Shown here: piece after piece, positions 42,475 through 52,380 of the stretch
Position numbering within the stretch: the stretch's first letter is position 1
Layout of the letters: every line of letters begins with the position of its first letter
NCBI RefSeq assembly: GCF_019683595.1
Contig: NZ_JADGHZ010000003.1
Location: 1-56,849 of the forward strand
Reading direction: 5' to 3'
Length of the DNA: 56,849 nucleotides
Source of the DNA: Sphaerobacter sp.
GTDB taxonomy: Bacteria; Chloroflexota; Chloroflexia; Thermomicrobiales; Thermomicrobiaceae
Made by a program: the position numbers and the translations under genes
The notes under the pieces: generated by a model
Databases searched by the model: none
Seen by the model: only the letters and a program-made list of their open reading frames with translations
What the model was told of the DNA's origin: nothing

Positions 42475-44049
42475 ATGGGGGCACGACCAGGCGCAGCAGT
42501 GGTCACAACCGAGCCGGTGGACACGGGCCGGCGGGTGCTGCTGGGCGCGAACGCGATCCTGGCCCTGCTGGCCGCGGTGAAGCTGGCCGCACACCTGGCG
42601 GTCGCGGGGAACTACGGCTACTTCCGGGACGAGCTCTACTACATCGCTGCAGGGCGGCATCTTGCCTTCGGGTACGTCGAGTTCCCGCCGCTCATCGCTC
42701 TGGTCGCGGCGCTGGTCCGGGGCACGGTGGGTGACTCGCTGGTGGCGCTCCATGTCGTGCCGGCGCTGGCCGGGACCGCGCTGGTGGTGGTGACCGGGCT
42801 GATCGCGCGGGAGCTGGGTGGCGGGCGCTTCGCGCAGGGATTGGCAGCGCTGGGCACGCTGGTCGCCACGGTCATACTGGCCATGGGCTCGCTCTTCTCG
42901 ATGGACCCGTTCGATCAGCTCTGGTGGGGGCTGGCGGCCTACGTCCTGGTGCGGTTGATCAAGGAAGAGCGGCCGCGACTATGGCTCCTGCTCGGATTGG
43001 TGGCCGGCATCGGGTTGGCGACCAAGATCACCATCGCCGCCTTCGGCTTCGCGCTCGTGGTTGGGCTGCTGCTCACGCCTGCCCGCCGCTTCCTCTTTAC
43101 GCGCTGGCTCTGGCTGGGCGGGCTGGTGGCACTCGCCTTCGTGCTTCCCTACATCATCTGGAACGCGGCCAACGGCTGGCCGACGATCGAGTTCTGGGGC
43201 AACTACGGCGGCAAGCTGACCGAGAGCTCGCCGGTCGGTTTCCTGCTGGAGCAGATCCTCACGATGAATCCCATGACGCTGCCGCTGTGGCTTGCCGGGC
43301 TCGCCTTTTTCCTGCGCGCTGCGCAGGGCCGTCCCTACCGCGCGCTCGGGCTGGCCTTCCTCATTCTCCTCGTACTGTTTGCCCTCACCGGCGCCAAGTC
43401 GTACTTCCTGGCACCGGCCTACCCGATGCTCTTCGCCGGGGGCGCGGTGGCGATCGAGCGGGCAACGCGGCGCGGGGCCATGCGCAGCATCCGCGTCGCC
43501 TACCCGGCCCTGCTGTTCCTCAGCGGGGTGCTGACGGCTCCCGTTGCCCTGCCGATCCTCGCGCCGGATACCTGGGTCCGCTACTACGGCTTCGTGACCG
43601 GGGCGACAGCGCAGGAGCAGGTGCATGAGGGCGGGGCATTGCCCCAGTGGCTCGGTGACCGGTTCGGCTGGGAGGCGATGGTGGAGACGGTCGCGGGCGT
43701 CTACCAGGGGCTGCCGGCCGAGGAGCGCGCCCGTGCCTGCATCTTTACCGCGAACTACGGCGAGGCCGGGGCCATTGACTTCTTCGGCCCGGCGCACGGG
43801 CTGCCGCGCGCGATCAGCGGGCACAATAGCTACTACCTGTGGGGGCCGGGCGACTGCACGGGCGAGGTCGTCATCTCGGTCGGCTACACGCCCGCGGATC
43901 TGGATGCGCTCTTCGACGACGTGACCCAGGCTGCGACGGTGACCTGCGAGGACTGCATGCCGGAGGAGGCCAACGTGCCAATCCTGGTCGCCCGTGGGCT
44001 GCGTGGGTCGATGGCCGAGATCTGGCCGCAGGCGAAGCACTTCAACTGA
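42475..44049 (+). CDS. Glycosyltransferase family 39-like membrane protein
   Basis: GNYGYFRDELYYIAAGRHLAFGYVEFPPLIALVAALVRGTVGDS...; multiple TM segments. Confidence 0.85.
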   Translation: MGARPGAAVVTTEPVDTGRRVLLGANAILALLAAVKLAAHLAVAGNYGYFRDELYYIAAGRHLAFGYVEFPPLIALVAALVRGTVGDSLVALHVVPALAGTALVVVTGLIARELGGGRFAQGLAALGTLVATVILAMGSLFSMDPFDQLWWGLAAYVLVRLIKEERPRLWLLLGLVAGIGLATKITIAAFGFALVVGLLLTPARRFLFTRWLWLGGLVALAFVLPYIIWNAANGWPTIEFWGNYGGKLTESSPVGFLLEQILTMNPMTLPLWLAGLAFFLRAAQGRPYRALGLAFLILLVLFALTGAKSYFLAPAYPMLFAGGAVAIERATRRGAMRSIRVAYPALLFLSGVLTAPVALPILAPDTWVRYYGFVTGATAQEQVHEGGALPQWLGDRFGWEAMVETVAGVYQGLPAEERARACIFTANYGEAGAIDFFGPAHGLPRAISGHNSYYLWGPGDCTGEVVISVGYTPADLDALFDDVTQAATVTCEDCMPEEANVPILVARGLRGSMAEIWPQAKHFN

Positions 44050-44101
44050 GCGGCGCCCCATCCTGCCCTCCCACGGGCGCACCACGCGGTGGAGGCATGT
44101 C

Positions 44102-44605
44102 ATGCCATCCGGGCTCGTCCGCACCAAGCCGCGCGGCCTCGTGAAGCGCCTGTTGCGCTTTCCCGTCGTGCTGTACGAGCGTGACCTCGGCTGGCTCCTG
44201 GGCCACCGCTTTCTGCTGCTGACCCATCACGGGCGGACGAGCGGGCGAACGTACCGGACGGTGCTGGAAGTCCTCCAGTTCGACCCGGCGACGCGGGAGA
44301 GCATCGTCGTCTCGGCCTGGGGGCGGCGTGCCGACTGGTTCCGCAACGTGCAGGCCGGGGGCGCGGTGGAGGTGCGGACCGGGCGGCTCCGCTACGTGCC
44401 GGCCCACCGGGTGCTGTCTCGCGAGGAGGCGGAGGCGTTCTTCGCTCGCTGGGAAAAGGAGCACCCGCTGGAGGCACGCATTCTCCCCTATTTGCTCGGC
44501 CTGGACACACGCGGCCCAGCCGCGCGGCAGCAGGCCCTCGACACCGTCCCCTTCGTCGCCTTCCGCCCGCGGGACGCCGGGGAGGATGACCGATCGGACG
44601 GCTGA
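44102..44605 (+). CDS. Nitroreductase/F420-dependent DDN-like protein
   Basis: LLLTHHGRTSGRTYRTVLEVLQFDPATRESIVVSAWGRRADWFRNVQAGGAVEVRTGRLRY. Confidence 0.82.
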   Translation: MPSGLVRTKPRGLVKRLLRFPVVLYERDLGWLLGHRFLLLTHHGRTSGRTYRTVLEVLQFDPATRESIVVSAWGRRADWFRNVQAGGAVEVRTGRLRYVPAHRVLSREEAEAFFARWEKEHPLEARILPYLLGLDTRGPAARQQALDTVPFVAFRPRDAGEDDRSDG

Positions 44606-44621
44606 GGACGGACCTCCCGGG

Positions 44622-45281
44622 CTACCACTGTTCCAACACGGCCGGGTCGAACTCCTCCAGCGAGGGGAGGGTGAGGTCGGCCCGGCGCAGCACGTCCGGG
44701 TCGGGCGGGTAACCCCGGTTCGGGACGGCGATGACACGCAGGCCCGCGGCGAGCGCCGCGGCGATCCCGGCGGTCGAATCCTCGAAGGCCACCGCCTGCT
44801 CGGGCGCGACGCCCAGGCGCTCGCAGGCGAGGAGGTAGACGTCGGGCGCGGGCTTCCCGTGCGCGACTTCATCCGACGAAGTGACCGACTGGAAGCACTC
44901 GGCCACGCCCATTTCCGCCAGGACGAAGCGGATGAGCACGGGCGGCGACGAGGAGGCGACCGCCAGCGGGTAGCGGTCGGCCAGGGCTCGCACTGCCGGG
45001 ACCGCACCGGGCAGCAGCGGCAGACGATCGTGGTAGAGCTCCTGCATCCGGGCGATGACCGCGGCCGCGATCTCCTCCTCGGTGAGCGGGATGTCGAACG
45101 CCTCGCGGATGTAGCGCGACCACTGGCGGGTATTGGCGCCCATCACCGCCTGCTGGGCGTCTTCGCCCCATGTTCCGCCATAGCGGGCGACGAACTCCCG
45201 GCGGGCCTGCTCCCAGTACTCCTCAGACTCGATGAGCAGCCCATCGAGGTCGAACACTATGCCTTTGACACCCTCGGTCAC
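44622..45281 (-). CDS. HAD-superfamily (subfamily IA) hydrolase
   Basis: VFDLDGLLIESEEYWEQARREFVARYG...SSSPPVLIRFVLAEMGV...GKPAPDVYLLACERLGVAPEQAVAFEDSTAGIAAALAAGL. Confidence 0.93.
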   Translation of the reverse strand: MTEGVKGIVFDLDGLLIESEEYWEQARREFVARYGGTWGEDAQQAVMGANTRQWSRYIREAFDIPLTEEEIAAAVIARMQELYHDRLPLLPGAVPAVRALADRYPLAVASSSPPVLIRFVLAEMGVAECFQSVTSSDEVAHGKPAPDVYLLACERLGVAPEQAVAFEDSTAGIAAALAAGLRVIAVPNRGYPPDPDVLRRADLTLPSLEEFDPAVLEQW

Positions 45282-45470
45282 GGCTCGCTCCCGTCCATGT
45301 GCCTCCCACGTCGACGCACGGCTGCCCGGCCCGCCGCGCACATCCCGCGCCGCGAGCGGAGCAATGATTTACATAGGTATCGTGTATGCGGGAACCCCTG
45401 TGGCAGTACAACCGGGCACCTTCGCCCGTCCCCGCGGGAGTGGCCCTCACCCCCGCCCCCTCTTCCAACA

Positions 45471-45731
45471 TGGAGTTTGACGAATGACCGTGATATACCG
45501 GAGCCGACCCCGTTGCCCGTTCGCTGTCATCCTTCGCTCCGCCGGCCGGTGCGCCTGCGCCGGGCGGCGTCGCCGTCCGAGCCGAAGGATCTCGCGTCGG
45601 CTCAGTCACGCACCGGAGCGATCCTGCGCTGCGCCGGGGCCGGCTGGCCGCCGTCCCTGGCGCAGCGCAGGATGACACGCGGGGAGTCGCGAGCGGCTGG
45701 CGGGTTTACTGAGTTAGTTCGTCAAACCCCA
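45471..45731. mobile_element. MITE-like non-autonomous insertion, ~261 bp, splitting a palindromic repeat
   Basis: Inverted ends TGGAGTTTGACGAA (45471-45484) / TTCGTCAAACCCCA (45718-45731); flanked by cccctcttccaac... and ...acgttgggagagggg, the two halves of a repeat intact at 32102-32127. Confidence 0.65.
45527..45680. repeat. GTCATCC..GGATC dispersed repeat (copy 3) nested in the MITE-like element
   Basis: ctgtcatccttcgctccgcc...gccgaaggatctcgcgtcggctcag...gcgatcctgcgctgcgcc...ggcgcagcgcaggatgacac. Confidence 0.7.
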
Positions 45732-45897
45732 CGTTGGGAGAGGGGAGCCAGGCCAGGGGCAAGGCGGAGCTGTGTCCGGCATCGGCGCTCCTCGTGTGTC
45801 GCTCCGATGCGTCATGCTCGCCCGAGGACCGTAGCCCCTTCCCCCGCTGCGCTATGATGGGGGTAGGCTCGTCGGTGGAGCGGGAAGGACGGCTGGG

Positions 45898-46851
45898 ATG
45901 CGGATCGTCTCACTCTTGCCAAGCACCACGGAGATCTGCTTCGCGCTCGGCCTGGGCGACCAGCTCGTCGCCGTCACCCACGAGTGCGACTACCCCCCGG
46001 CGGCACAGAAGCGGCCGCGGATCACCCGCAATGTTCTGCCGTCCGACGTCGACGACGGGGCCGAGATCGACCGGCTGATTCGTGAGCGGGTGCTGCAAGG
46101 GGAGTCGATCTACGAGCTGGACGTGGAGCTGCTGGAGCGGCTGGCTCCGGACCTGATCCTGACCCAGGCGCTCTGCGCTGTCTGTGCCGTCTCCTACGAG
46201 GACGTGCAGGCCATCGCTCAGCGGCTACCCAACCCGCCCCGCGTCGTCTCGGTCGAGCCGCGCACGGTCGAGGAGGTGCTGGAGTCGATCCTCACCGTCG
46301 GCAGCCTCACGGAGCGCACGGTGACGGCCAAAGCGGTCGTCGCGGCGTTGCGGAGCCGAATCGCGTACATCGGAGGACGGGTTGATCCGGGCCAGGCGCC
46401 GCGCCGGGTCGTGTGCCTGGAGTGGCTCGATCCGCCGATGGTCGGCGGCCACTGGGTGCCGGAGATGGTGGCGCTGGCCGGCGGGCAGGACGTGCTCGGT
46501 CGGGCCGGGCAACCGTCGTTCGCGGTGACCTGGGAGCAGATCCGCGACGCCGGGCCGGAGGTGCTGGTGCTGATGCCCTGCGGCTACGACCTGAAGGGGA
46601 CGATCGCCGAGGCGGAGCGCGCGGCGCGCACGGCCGGCGTGCTACCGCCCTTCCTCGACGACATCCCGGCCGTGCGCGACGGGCAGGTCTACGCGGTGGA
46701 CGGCTCCGGCTACTTTAACCGGCCGGGCCCGCGGATCGTCGGCGGGATTGAGATCCTGACGGGCATCCTCCACCCGGAGCGGTTCGCTCGGGGTGGGCCG
46801 CCGGGCACCGTGCAGCAGATCCGGCTCGGGGTTGCGGAGCCGGTCCGGTGA
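45898..46851 (+). CDS. BtuF-like cobalamin-binding/periplasmic-binding-fold protein without a signal peptide
   Basis: MRIVSLLPSTTEICFALGLGDQLVAVTHECDYPPAAQKRPRITRNVLPSDVDD...LNRPGPRIVGGIEILTGILHPE-type class III SBP; begins directly at the fold. Confidence 0.85.
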   Translation: MRIVSLLPSTTEICFALGLGDQLVAVTHECDYPPAAQKRPRITRNVLPSDVDDGAEIDRLIRERVLQGESIYELDVELLERLAPDLILTQALCAVCAVSYEDVQAIAQRLPNPPRVVSVEPRTVEEVLESILTVGSLTERTVTAKAVVAALRSRIAYIGGRVDPGQAPRRVVCLEWLDPPMVGGHWVPEMVALAGGQDVLGRAGQPSFAVTWEQIRDAGPEVLVLMPCGYDLKGTIAEAERAARTAGVLPPFLDDIPAVRDGQVYAVDGSGYFNRPGPRIVGGIEILTGILHPERFARGGPPGTVQQIRLGVAEPVR

Positions 46852-47693
46852 CCGAGCAGGTCGACCTGACGCCCGCGGCAGTGGTTCGACGGCGTGGCTC
46901 ACCCGTCATCTGGGCGGCTAGCCTGGTGGGCCTCCTCACCTTCACCTATCCCTTCTTCCTTCCGGCGTTGGGTCGCCCGGAGCGCCTGACCGGGCGTGGC
47001 ACCGAGGTGGCGCTCCTCTTCGCCATGCTGTCCGTCGTCTGCCTGGGAACCATCCTGCTGGAGGTCCAGGCGGGTGCCACCGCGCGCGGCGCAGCGACGT
47101 CGAAGATGGTGGCCTTCCTCGGCGTCCTGGTGGCCGTAAACGCCGCCCTGCGCCTGATTCCGAGCCTGCTCGGCGCCTCGCCGATCTTCCTGCTCATCAT
47201 CCTGGTGGGGTTTGCCTACGGCGCCGACTTCGGCTTCCTGATGGGCGCACTCACCCTGCTCGTCTCGGCCTTCATCACCGGCGGGCTGGGCCCGTGGCTC
47301 CCCTTCCAGATGCTGGCTGCGGGCTGGGTCGGGATGAGCGCCGGTTGGTTGCCACGCCGAGGGGGACGGCGCGATGTGGTGGTGCTGGCCGTGTTTGGCG
47401 CCGTCTGGGGGTTCCTCTTCGGTGCGGTGATGAACCTCTACTTCTGGCCCTTTGCCGCGCCCGGGCTGGAGCAGCCGGCCGGGTTGTACTGGGTGCCGGG
47501 GATGAGCGCTGCCGAAACGCTGCGGACCTACGCTCGCTTCTACCTCGTGACCTCGCTCGTCCACGACCTCTTCCGCGCCGCGGCGAACGTGGTGCTGGTG
47601 CTGCTGCTGGCCCGTCCGGTCCTGGCACTGCTCGACCGCTTCCACGAGCGCTTCACCTGGCAGCCGTGGGAGGAGCTGCCGGTGGAGGGGTGA
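46848..47693 (+). CDS. ECF-type transporter S component-like membrane protein
   Basis: GTG start overlaps the upstream stop by 4 nt; multi-TM, SKMVAFLGVLVAVNAALRLIPSLLGASPIFLLIILVGFAYGADFGFLMGALTLLVSAFITGGLGPWLPFQMLAAGWVGM. Confidence 0.75.
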   Translation: MTEQVDLTPAAVVRRRGSPVIWAASLVGLLTFTYPFFLPALGRPERLTGRGTEVALLFAMLSVVCLGTILLEVQAGATARGAATSKMVAFLGVLVAVNAALRLIPSLLGASPIFLLIILVGFAYGADFGFLMGALTLLVSAFITGGLGPWLPFQMLAAGWVGMSAGWLPRRGGRRDVVVLAVFGAVWGFLFGAVMNLYFWPFAAPGLEQPAGLYWVPGMSAAETLRTYARFYLVTSLVHDLFRAAANVVLVLLLARPVLALLDRFHERFTWQPWEELPVEG

Positions 47694-47698
47694 GAGGG

Positions 47699-47822
47699 CG
47701 TGATACGTCATACGTCATGCGTCCCCCTCACCCCCGGCCCCTCTCGAACGGAGCCCACCAGGGGAGAGGGGAGACACACGTAACACGGAACACGAGTGAC
47801 GCATTACGCATCACATATGACG
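47699..47822. repeat. Heptad-phased CGT/ACG array, copy 3, with CCCTCACCCCCGGCCCCTCTC...GGGGAGAGGGG core
   Basis: CGT at 47699, 706, 713, 720; ACG at 47778, 785, 792, 799, 806, 820 (813 is ACA). Confidence 0.88.
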
Positions 47823-47945
47823 TATCGCGCACTTGTGCTGGCATAGAATGTGCGGTAATCGCGCGGGCGCAAACGAGCTCAGGGGGGAGTCTGTCCGGCT
47901 TTTGGCCGGACTACGGATGCGCCCGTTCACCGAGGGGAGAGGATC

Positions 47946-50900
47946 GTGCTGGAGCGTCCGGTGGCGGGAAACGAGCAGCCGGCTCCTGACGTGCGTGACG
48001 AGCCACTACGTTTCCTCGCCGAGGCCGGAATCGCCCTGGCGCGGACGCTCGATTACCGGGAAACCCTCGCCGCTGTGGCCCGGCTCGCCGTCCCAGCCCT
48101 CGGTGACTGCTGCTCCGTCTACCTGCTCGACGACGATGGCTTTCTGCAACGCGTCGCCATCGCGCACGCCGATCCGGAGAAGCAGGCGCTCGCCGTCCGC
48201 ATGAGGGAGCGCTTTGCCAGCCGCCCGGATGCCCCCCACGGCCCGGCGTACGTCCTCCGCACCCTGCGCACCGCCTTCTACCCCACGATCACGGAAGCGA
48301 TGCACCGTGCCGTCATCCGGGACCCCGAGCACCTGGACATCGTCCTCAAGTTGGGGATCCGCTCCAGCATCGTTGTCCCGCTCATCGCCCGCGACCGGAC
48401 ACTCGGGGTGATCTCCTTTATTCTGACCGAGCCGGGCCGTGAGTACGGCCCGTCGGACATCGCACTGGCGGAGGAACTCGCCCAGCGCGTCGCCATTGCC
48501 GTCGACAACGCCCTGCTTCACCGGGCACTGGCTGTTGCGGTCGAACAGCAGGCCGCATCTCTCGCCCTGTTCGACACCCTCTTTTCCAGCGCGCCGGTGG
48601 GCCTGGCGCTTCTCGACCGCGACCTCCGCTACGTTCGGGTGAACGACGCCATCGCCGCCATGAACGGTCTCCCTCCGGAGGCGCACCTGGGCAAGACCGT
48701 CCGCGACCTCTTCCCGCATCTGGCGCCCGAGATCGAGCCCCACGTGCGGCGGGTGCTGGAGACGGGGGAGCTGCTGGCCAACACGGAGCTCACGGGCGCG
48801 CTGCCCGCCGGGGCGGAGGCTCCCCGTACCTGGCTCATCAGCTACTTTCCCGTCCCCGGCGCGGACGGCCAGGTGAGCGGCGTGGGCATCGCCGCCGCCG
48901 AGATCACCGAAACCAAGCGCGCCGAGCAGGAGCGGGAGCGGCTGCTGGCCCAGTTGGAGGCCGAGCGGGCGCACCTGGAGACGGTGCTGCAGCAGATGCC
49001 GGCCGGCGTCATCATCGCCGAAGTCCCCTCCGGCCGGCTCATCCTTGCCAATGCGGAGGCGGAGCGCATCTGGCGCCTGCCGTTCCGGCCCGCCGGCAGC
49101 GTGCAGGAGTGGGAAACCATCGGCTACCGGGCGCTCTATCCGGACGGTACCCGCTATCGGCCGGAGGAGTGGCCGCTCGCACGCGCCATCACCGACGGAA
49201 CGACCGTCTCTGGAGAGGAACTCGACATCATTCGCGGCGACGGATCGCGAGGCAGCATCCGCGTCGACGCGGCGCCCATCCGGGACCGGGATGGGCGGAT
49301 CGTGGCCGGCGTCGTCTCGTTCATCGATATTACTGAGCGGCGCCTCGCCGAAGAGCGCGAGCGGTATCTCGCCGACGTTCGGGATGTCCTCACATCCTCG
49401 CTCGATGTCGACACGACACTGCAGCGCATTGCCGAGCTTACCGTGCCGAAGCTGGCCGACTGGTGCGCCATCCTCCTCGTCGATGACGATTGTCGCGTCG
49501 AGCGGCAGGTGATCGCCCACCAGGATCCGGAAAAGGTTCGTTGGGCACTGGAGATCGAGCGGCGCCACCCGTTTGATCCCGATGCCCCGCACGGGATAGC
49601 CCGCGTGATCCAGACCGGCCAGCCGGAGTTCTACCCGGAGATCACGGATACGCTGCTGGAAGCGGTTAGCCGGAACCCGGAGCACCTCCGTGCTCTGCAG
49701 GAGGCGGGTTTCTGCTCGATGATCGTGGCGCCGCTCCTGGCGCGTGGGCGCAGCATTGGCGCTCTCACCCTGGCCATGGCCGAGTCGGGCCGGCGCTACA
49801 CGGCCGACGACGTGTCCTTGGCTCGGGAGGTCGCTCGCCGCATCGGCCTCGCCGTCGATCATGTCCGGCTCTACGCCGCCGAGCAACAGGCACGGCGGGC
49901 GGCGGAGCAGACGGCCACGCGCATCTCCCAGCTCCAGACGCTAACCGCGGCGCTCGGCGCCGCGCTGACACCGCGCGAGATCGCCGCGGTCACTATCAGC
50001 CAGGAGTTCGCCACCCTCGGTATCCGCCGCGGGATCATCGTCCAGGTGACCGACGATGACGACGTGCTGGAGGTTCTGGCTGCGGTCGGCTGCCCCGAGG
50101 AGTGGGGCGAGTACGGGCGCCGCTTCCCGCGTGAGGTTCTGGCCCCCCTGGCCGACGTCACCCGAACGGGCACGCCGATCTTCCTCGAATCGCGCGAGGC
50201 GATCGCGGAGCGCTACCCGGCGTGCAGCACCGATCCGCACTGCTCCGATGACGCGGCCCTCGCCGTGATGCCGCTCACCGTCGACGGCCGCGTCATCGGG
50301 GCAATGGGGCTCGCCTTTAGCACACCGCAGGACTTCGATGAGGAAGATCGTGCGTTCCTGCTGGCGCTGGCTCGCCAGAGCGCCCACGCGCTCGACCGCG
50401 CCCGCCTCTACCAGGCCGAGCAGGACGCACGAGCGGCTGAGGAGGCCGCCCGCCGACGCCAGACCTTCCTGGCGCAGGCCAGTTCGGTCCTCAACTCGTC
50501 ACTCGACTACCAGCAGACCATGCGCACGATCGCCGAGATGGCCGTACCCGACTTTGCGGACTGGTGCATCGTCCGCATCTTGGATGACCGAGCCAGTCTC
50601 CGGCACGTGGCGATCGCGCATACCGATCCCGAGCGCCGGGATCGCCTCCACGAGGCCTACACGCGTCGCCCGCCACACCACGTCCATCCCCATCCGATCG
50701 CGGAGGCGCTGGGACGCGAAAAGGCCGTGCTGCGCCCCACGGTCGATGAGACGGACTGGATGACGATGGCCAGCGACGAGGAGCACCTGGAGGTGATCCG
50801 GCTCGTCGCGCCGCGCTCGATCATCGTCGCGCCGCTGATCGCACGCGGGCACCGCATCGGGTTGATCTCCTTTATCTGCTCGGACTCCCGGCGCCACTAT

Positions 50901-52292
50901 GGTCCGGACGACCTCGCCCTGGCGGAAGACCTGGCTCAGCGCGCGGCCATCGCCGTCGACAACGCACTCCTCTTCCGCGCCACCCAGGCAGCGGAGGAGA
51001 AGAGCCGCCGGCAGGCCGCCCGCATGACCGCGCTGGCCGCGGCTTCCCGCGCCTTCGCTGAGGCGAGCCTCGACCTGCACGCCGTCCTGGAGACCGCGGC
51101 CGAGCGGGTCGCCGAACTCGTGAGCGACGGCTGCCTAATCCGGCTCATTCCGGGGAACGACGAGTCGGAGCCAAGCCTGCGGCCGGGGGCGATCTACCAC
51201 CCGGACCCCGAGGCGCGGGCGCTGGCGCGCGCCCTGTTCACCTCCAGCGACCGCTCGGCGCTGGAAGACCTGCACTGGGAGGCACTCCAGCGCGGGCAGC
51301 CCGTCGTCCTCGAAGTGACGGACCGGGCGTCGCTCCGCCGCACGATCCGACCGGAATATCTCCCCTACGTCGATCGCTTCCCGCTCCGCCGGTTGCTGGC
51401 AGTGCCCCTCTCCGTGCGCGGCAACACCATCGGATCGCTGGCCGTGTGGCGCGACCTGACGGATCAGCCGTTCACCTCGGACGACTCGACCCTCATCCAG
51501 GATCTGGCCGACCGGGCTGCGCTGGCCATCGAGAACGCGCAACTCTACCGGGAGGCCCAGAGCGCGGTGCGCGTGCGCGAGGCATTCCTGTCCACCGCCT
51601 CGCACGAGCTGAAGACGCCGCTGACCACGGTGAAGGGCTACGGCCAACTGCTCCTCCGCTTCCTCAAGCAGCCCACGCTGGACCGGGAGCACCTCATCAA
51701 ACTGGCGACTCACCTGCGTGACCAGACCGACCGCTTCGAAATGCTCGTCAACGACCTGCTCGATGTCTCCCGCATCCAGCAGGGCCGGCTGGCGCTGCGC
51801 CCGCAGTCCACCGAACTGACGGAGCTGGCCCGATCGGTGCTGGCTCGCTTCGAGCAGTCGCCCGATCGGACGCCTGCCCACCGCCTGGTCTTCGACGCTC
51901 CGGAGCCGATCCACGGTGTCTGGGACCCGGTGCGGCTCGATCAGGTGTTGACCAACCTCATCTCGAACGCGCTCAAGTACTCACCGGATGGCGGCGAGGT
52001 GCGGCTCAGCGTGCGCCGGCGCGGTGACGAGGTGGAACTGGCTGTGAGCGACGAGGGGATCGGCATTCCCGCCGGTGAACAGGCGCAACTGTTCCAGCCC
52101 TTCAGCCGCACGATGCGGGCGCGGCTCGAAATGGGCGGGACCGGCCTCGGCCTCTTCATCTCCCGGCAGATCGTGGAGCAGCACGGCGGCACCATCACGC
52201 TGGAGAGCACCGAGGGCGTCGGATCGACCTTTACCGTTCGGCTCCCCTTGACCCCGCCGGATATCCAGCCTCGCCGCGAGCGCGACGCCTAG
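47946..52292 (+). CDS. Multi-GAF/PAS soluble sensor histidine kinase
   Basis: 1448 aa; repeated GAF blocks (VPALGDCCSVYLLDDD / VPKLADWCAILLVDDD / VPDFADWCIVRILDD), PAS segments, HisKA STASHELKTPLTTVKGYGQLLLRFLK, HATPase VLTNLISNALKYSPDGG...GTGLGLFISRQIVEQHGG. Confidence 0.95.
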   Translation: MLERPVAGNEQPAPDVRDEPLRFLAEAGIALARTLDYRETLAAVARLAVPALGDCCSVYLLDDDGFLQRVAIAHADPEKQALAVRMRERFASRPDAPHGPAYVLRTLRTAFYPTITEAMHRAVIRDPEHLDIVLKLGIRSSIVVPLIARDRTLGVISFILTEPGREYGPSDIALAEELAQRVAIAVDNALLHRALAVAVEQQAASLALFDTLFSSAPVGLALLDRDLRYVRVNDAIAAMNGLPPEAHLGKTVRDLFPHLAPEIEPHVRRVLETGELLANTELTGALPAGAEAPRTWLISYFPVPGADGQVSGVGIAAAEITETKRAEQERERLLAQLEAERAHLETVLQQMPAGVIIAEVPSGRLILANAEAERIWRLPFRPAGSVQEWETIGYRALYPDGTRYRPEEWPLARAITDGTTVSGEELDIIRGDGSRGSIRVDAAPIRDRDGRIVAGVVSFIDITERRLAEERERYLADVRDVLTSSLDVDTTLQRIAELTVPKLADWCAILLVDDDCRVERQVIAHQDPEKVRWALEIERRHPFDPDAPHGIARVIQTGQPEFYPEITDTLLEAVSRNPEHLRALQEAGFCSMIVAPLLARGRSIGALTLAMAESGRRYTADDVSLAREVARRIGLAVDHVRLYAAEQQARRAAEQTATRISQLQTLTAALGAALTPREIAAVTISQEFATLGIRRGIIVQVTDDDDVLEVLAAVGCPEEWGEYGRRFPREVLAPLADVTRTGTPIFLESREAIAERYPACSTDPHCSDDAALAVMPLTVDGRVIGAMGLAFSTPQDFDEEDRAFLLALARQSAHALDRARLYQAEQDARAAEEAARRRQTFLAQASSVLNSSLDYQQTMRTIAEMAVPDFADWCIVRILDDRASLRHVAIAHTDPERRDRLHEAYTRRPPHHVHPHPIAEALGREKAVLRPTVDETDWMTMASDEEHLEVIRLVAPRSIIVAPLIARGHRIGLISFICSDSRRHYGPDDLALAEDLAQRAAIAVDNALLFRATQAAEEKSRRQAARMTALAAASRAFAEASLDLHAVLETAAERVAELVSDGCLIRLIPGNDESEPSLRPGAIYHPDPEARALARALFTSSDRSALEDLHWEALQRGQPVVLEVTDRASLRRTIRPEYLPYVDRFPLRRLLAVPLSVRGNTIGSLAVWRDLTDQPFTSDDSTLIQDLADRAALAIENAQLYREAQSAVRVREAFLSTASHELKTPLTTVKGYGQLLLRFLKQPTLDREHLIKLATHLRDQTDRFEMLVNDLLDVSRIQQGRLALRPQSTELTELARSVLARFEQSPDRTPAHRLVFDAPEPIHGVWDPVRLDQVLTNLISNALKYSPDGGEVRLSVRRRGDEVELAVSDEGIGIPAGEQAQLFQPFSRTMRARLEMGGTGLGLFISRQIVEQHGGTITLESTEGVGSTFTVRLPLTPPDIQPRRERDA

Positions 52293-52355
52293 CTTCACCT
52301 GGCCCGGCGCGCGCTCGCTCGATGACCCGCGCAGGGGCTGCCGTCCGTGACGATA

Positions 52356-52380
52356 CAGCGCGCCGATCGTCGGCGCGCTG
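52356..52380. terminator. Hairpin between convergent kinase and lipoprotein genes
   Basis: CAGCGCGCCGA-tcg-TCGGCGCGCTG. Confidence 0.7.

Noticed and set aside
48006-49886. 626-aa - strand ORF
   Set aside because: Antisense to the histidine kinase; no domain signal.
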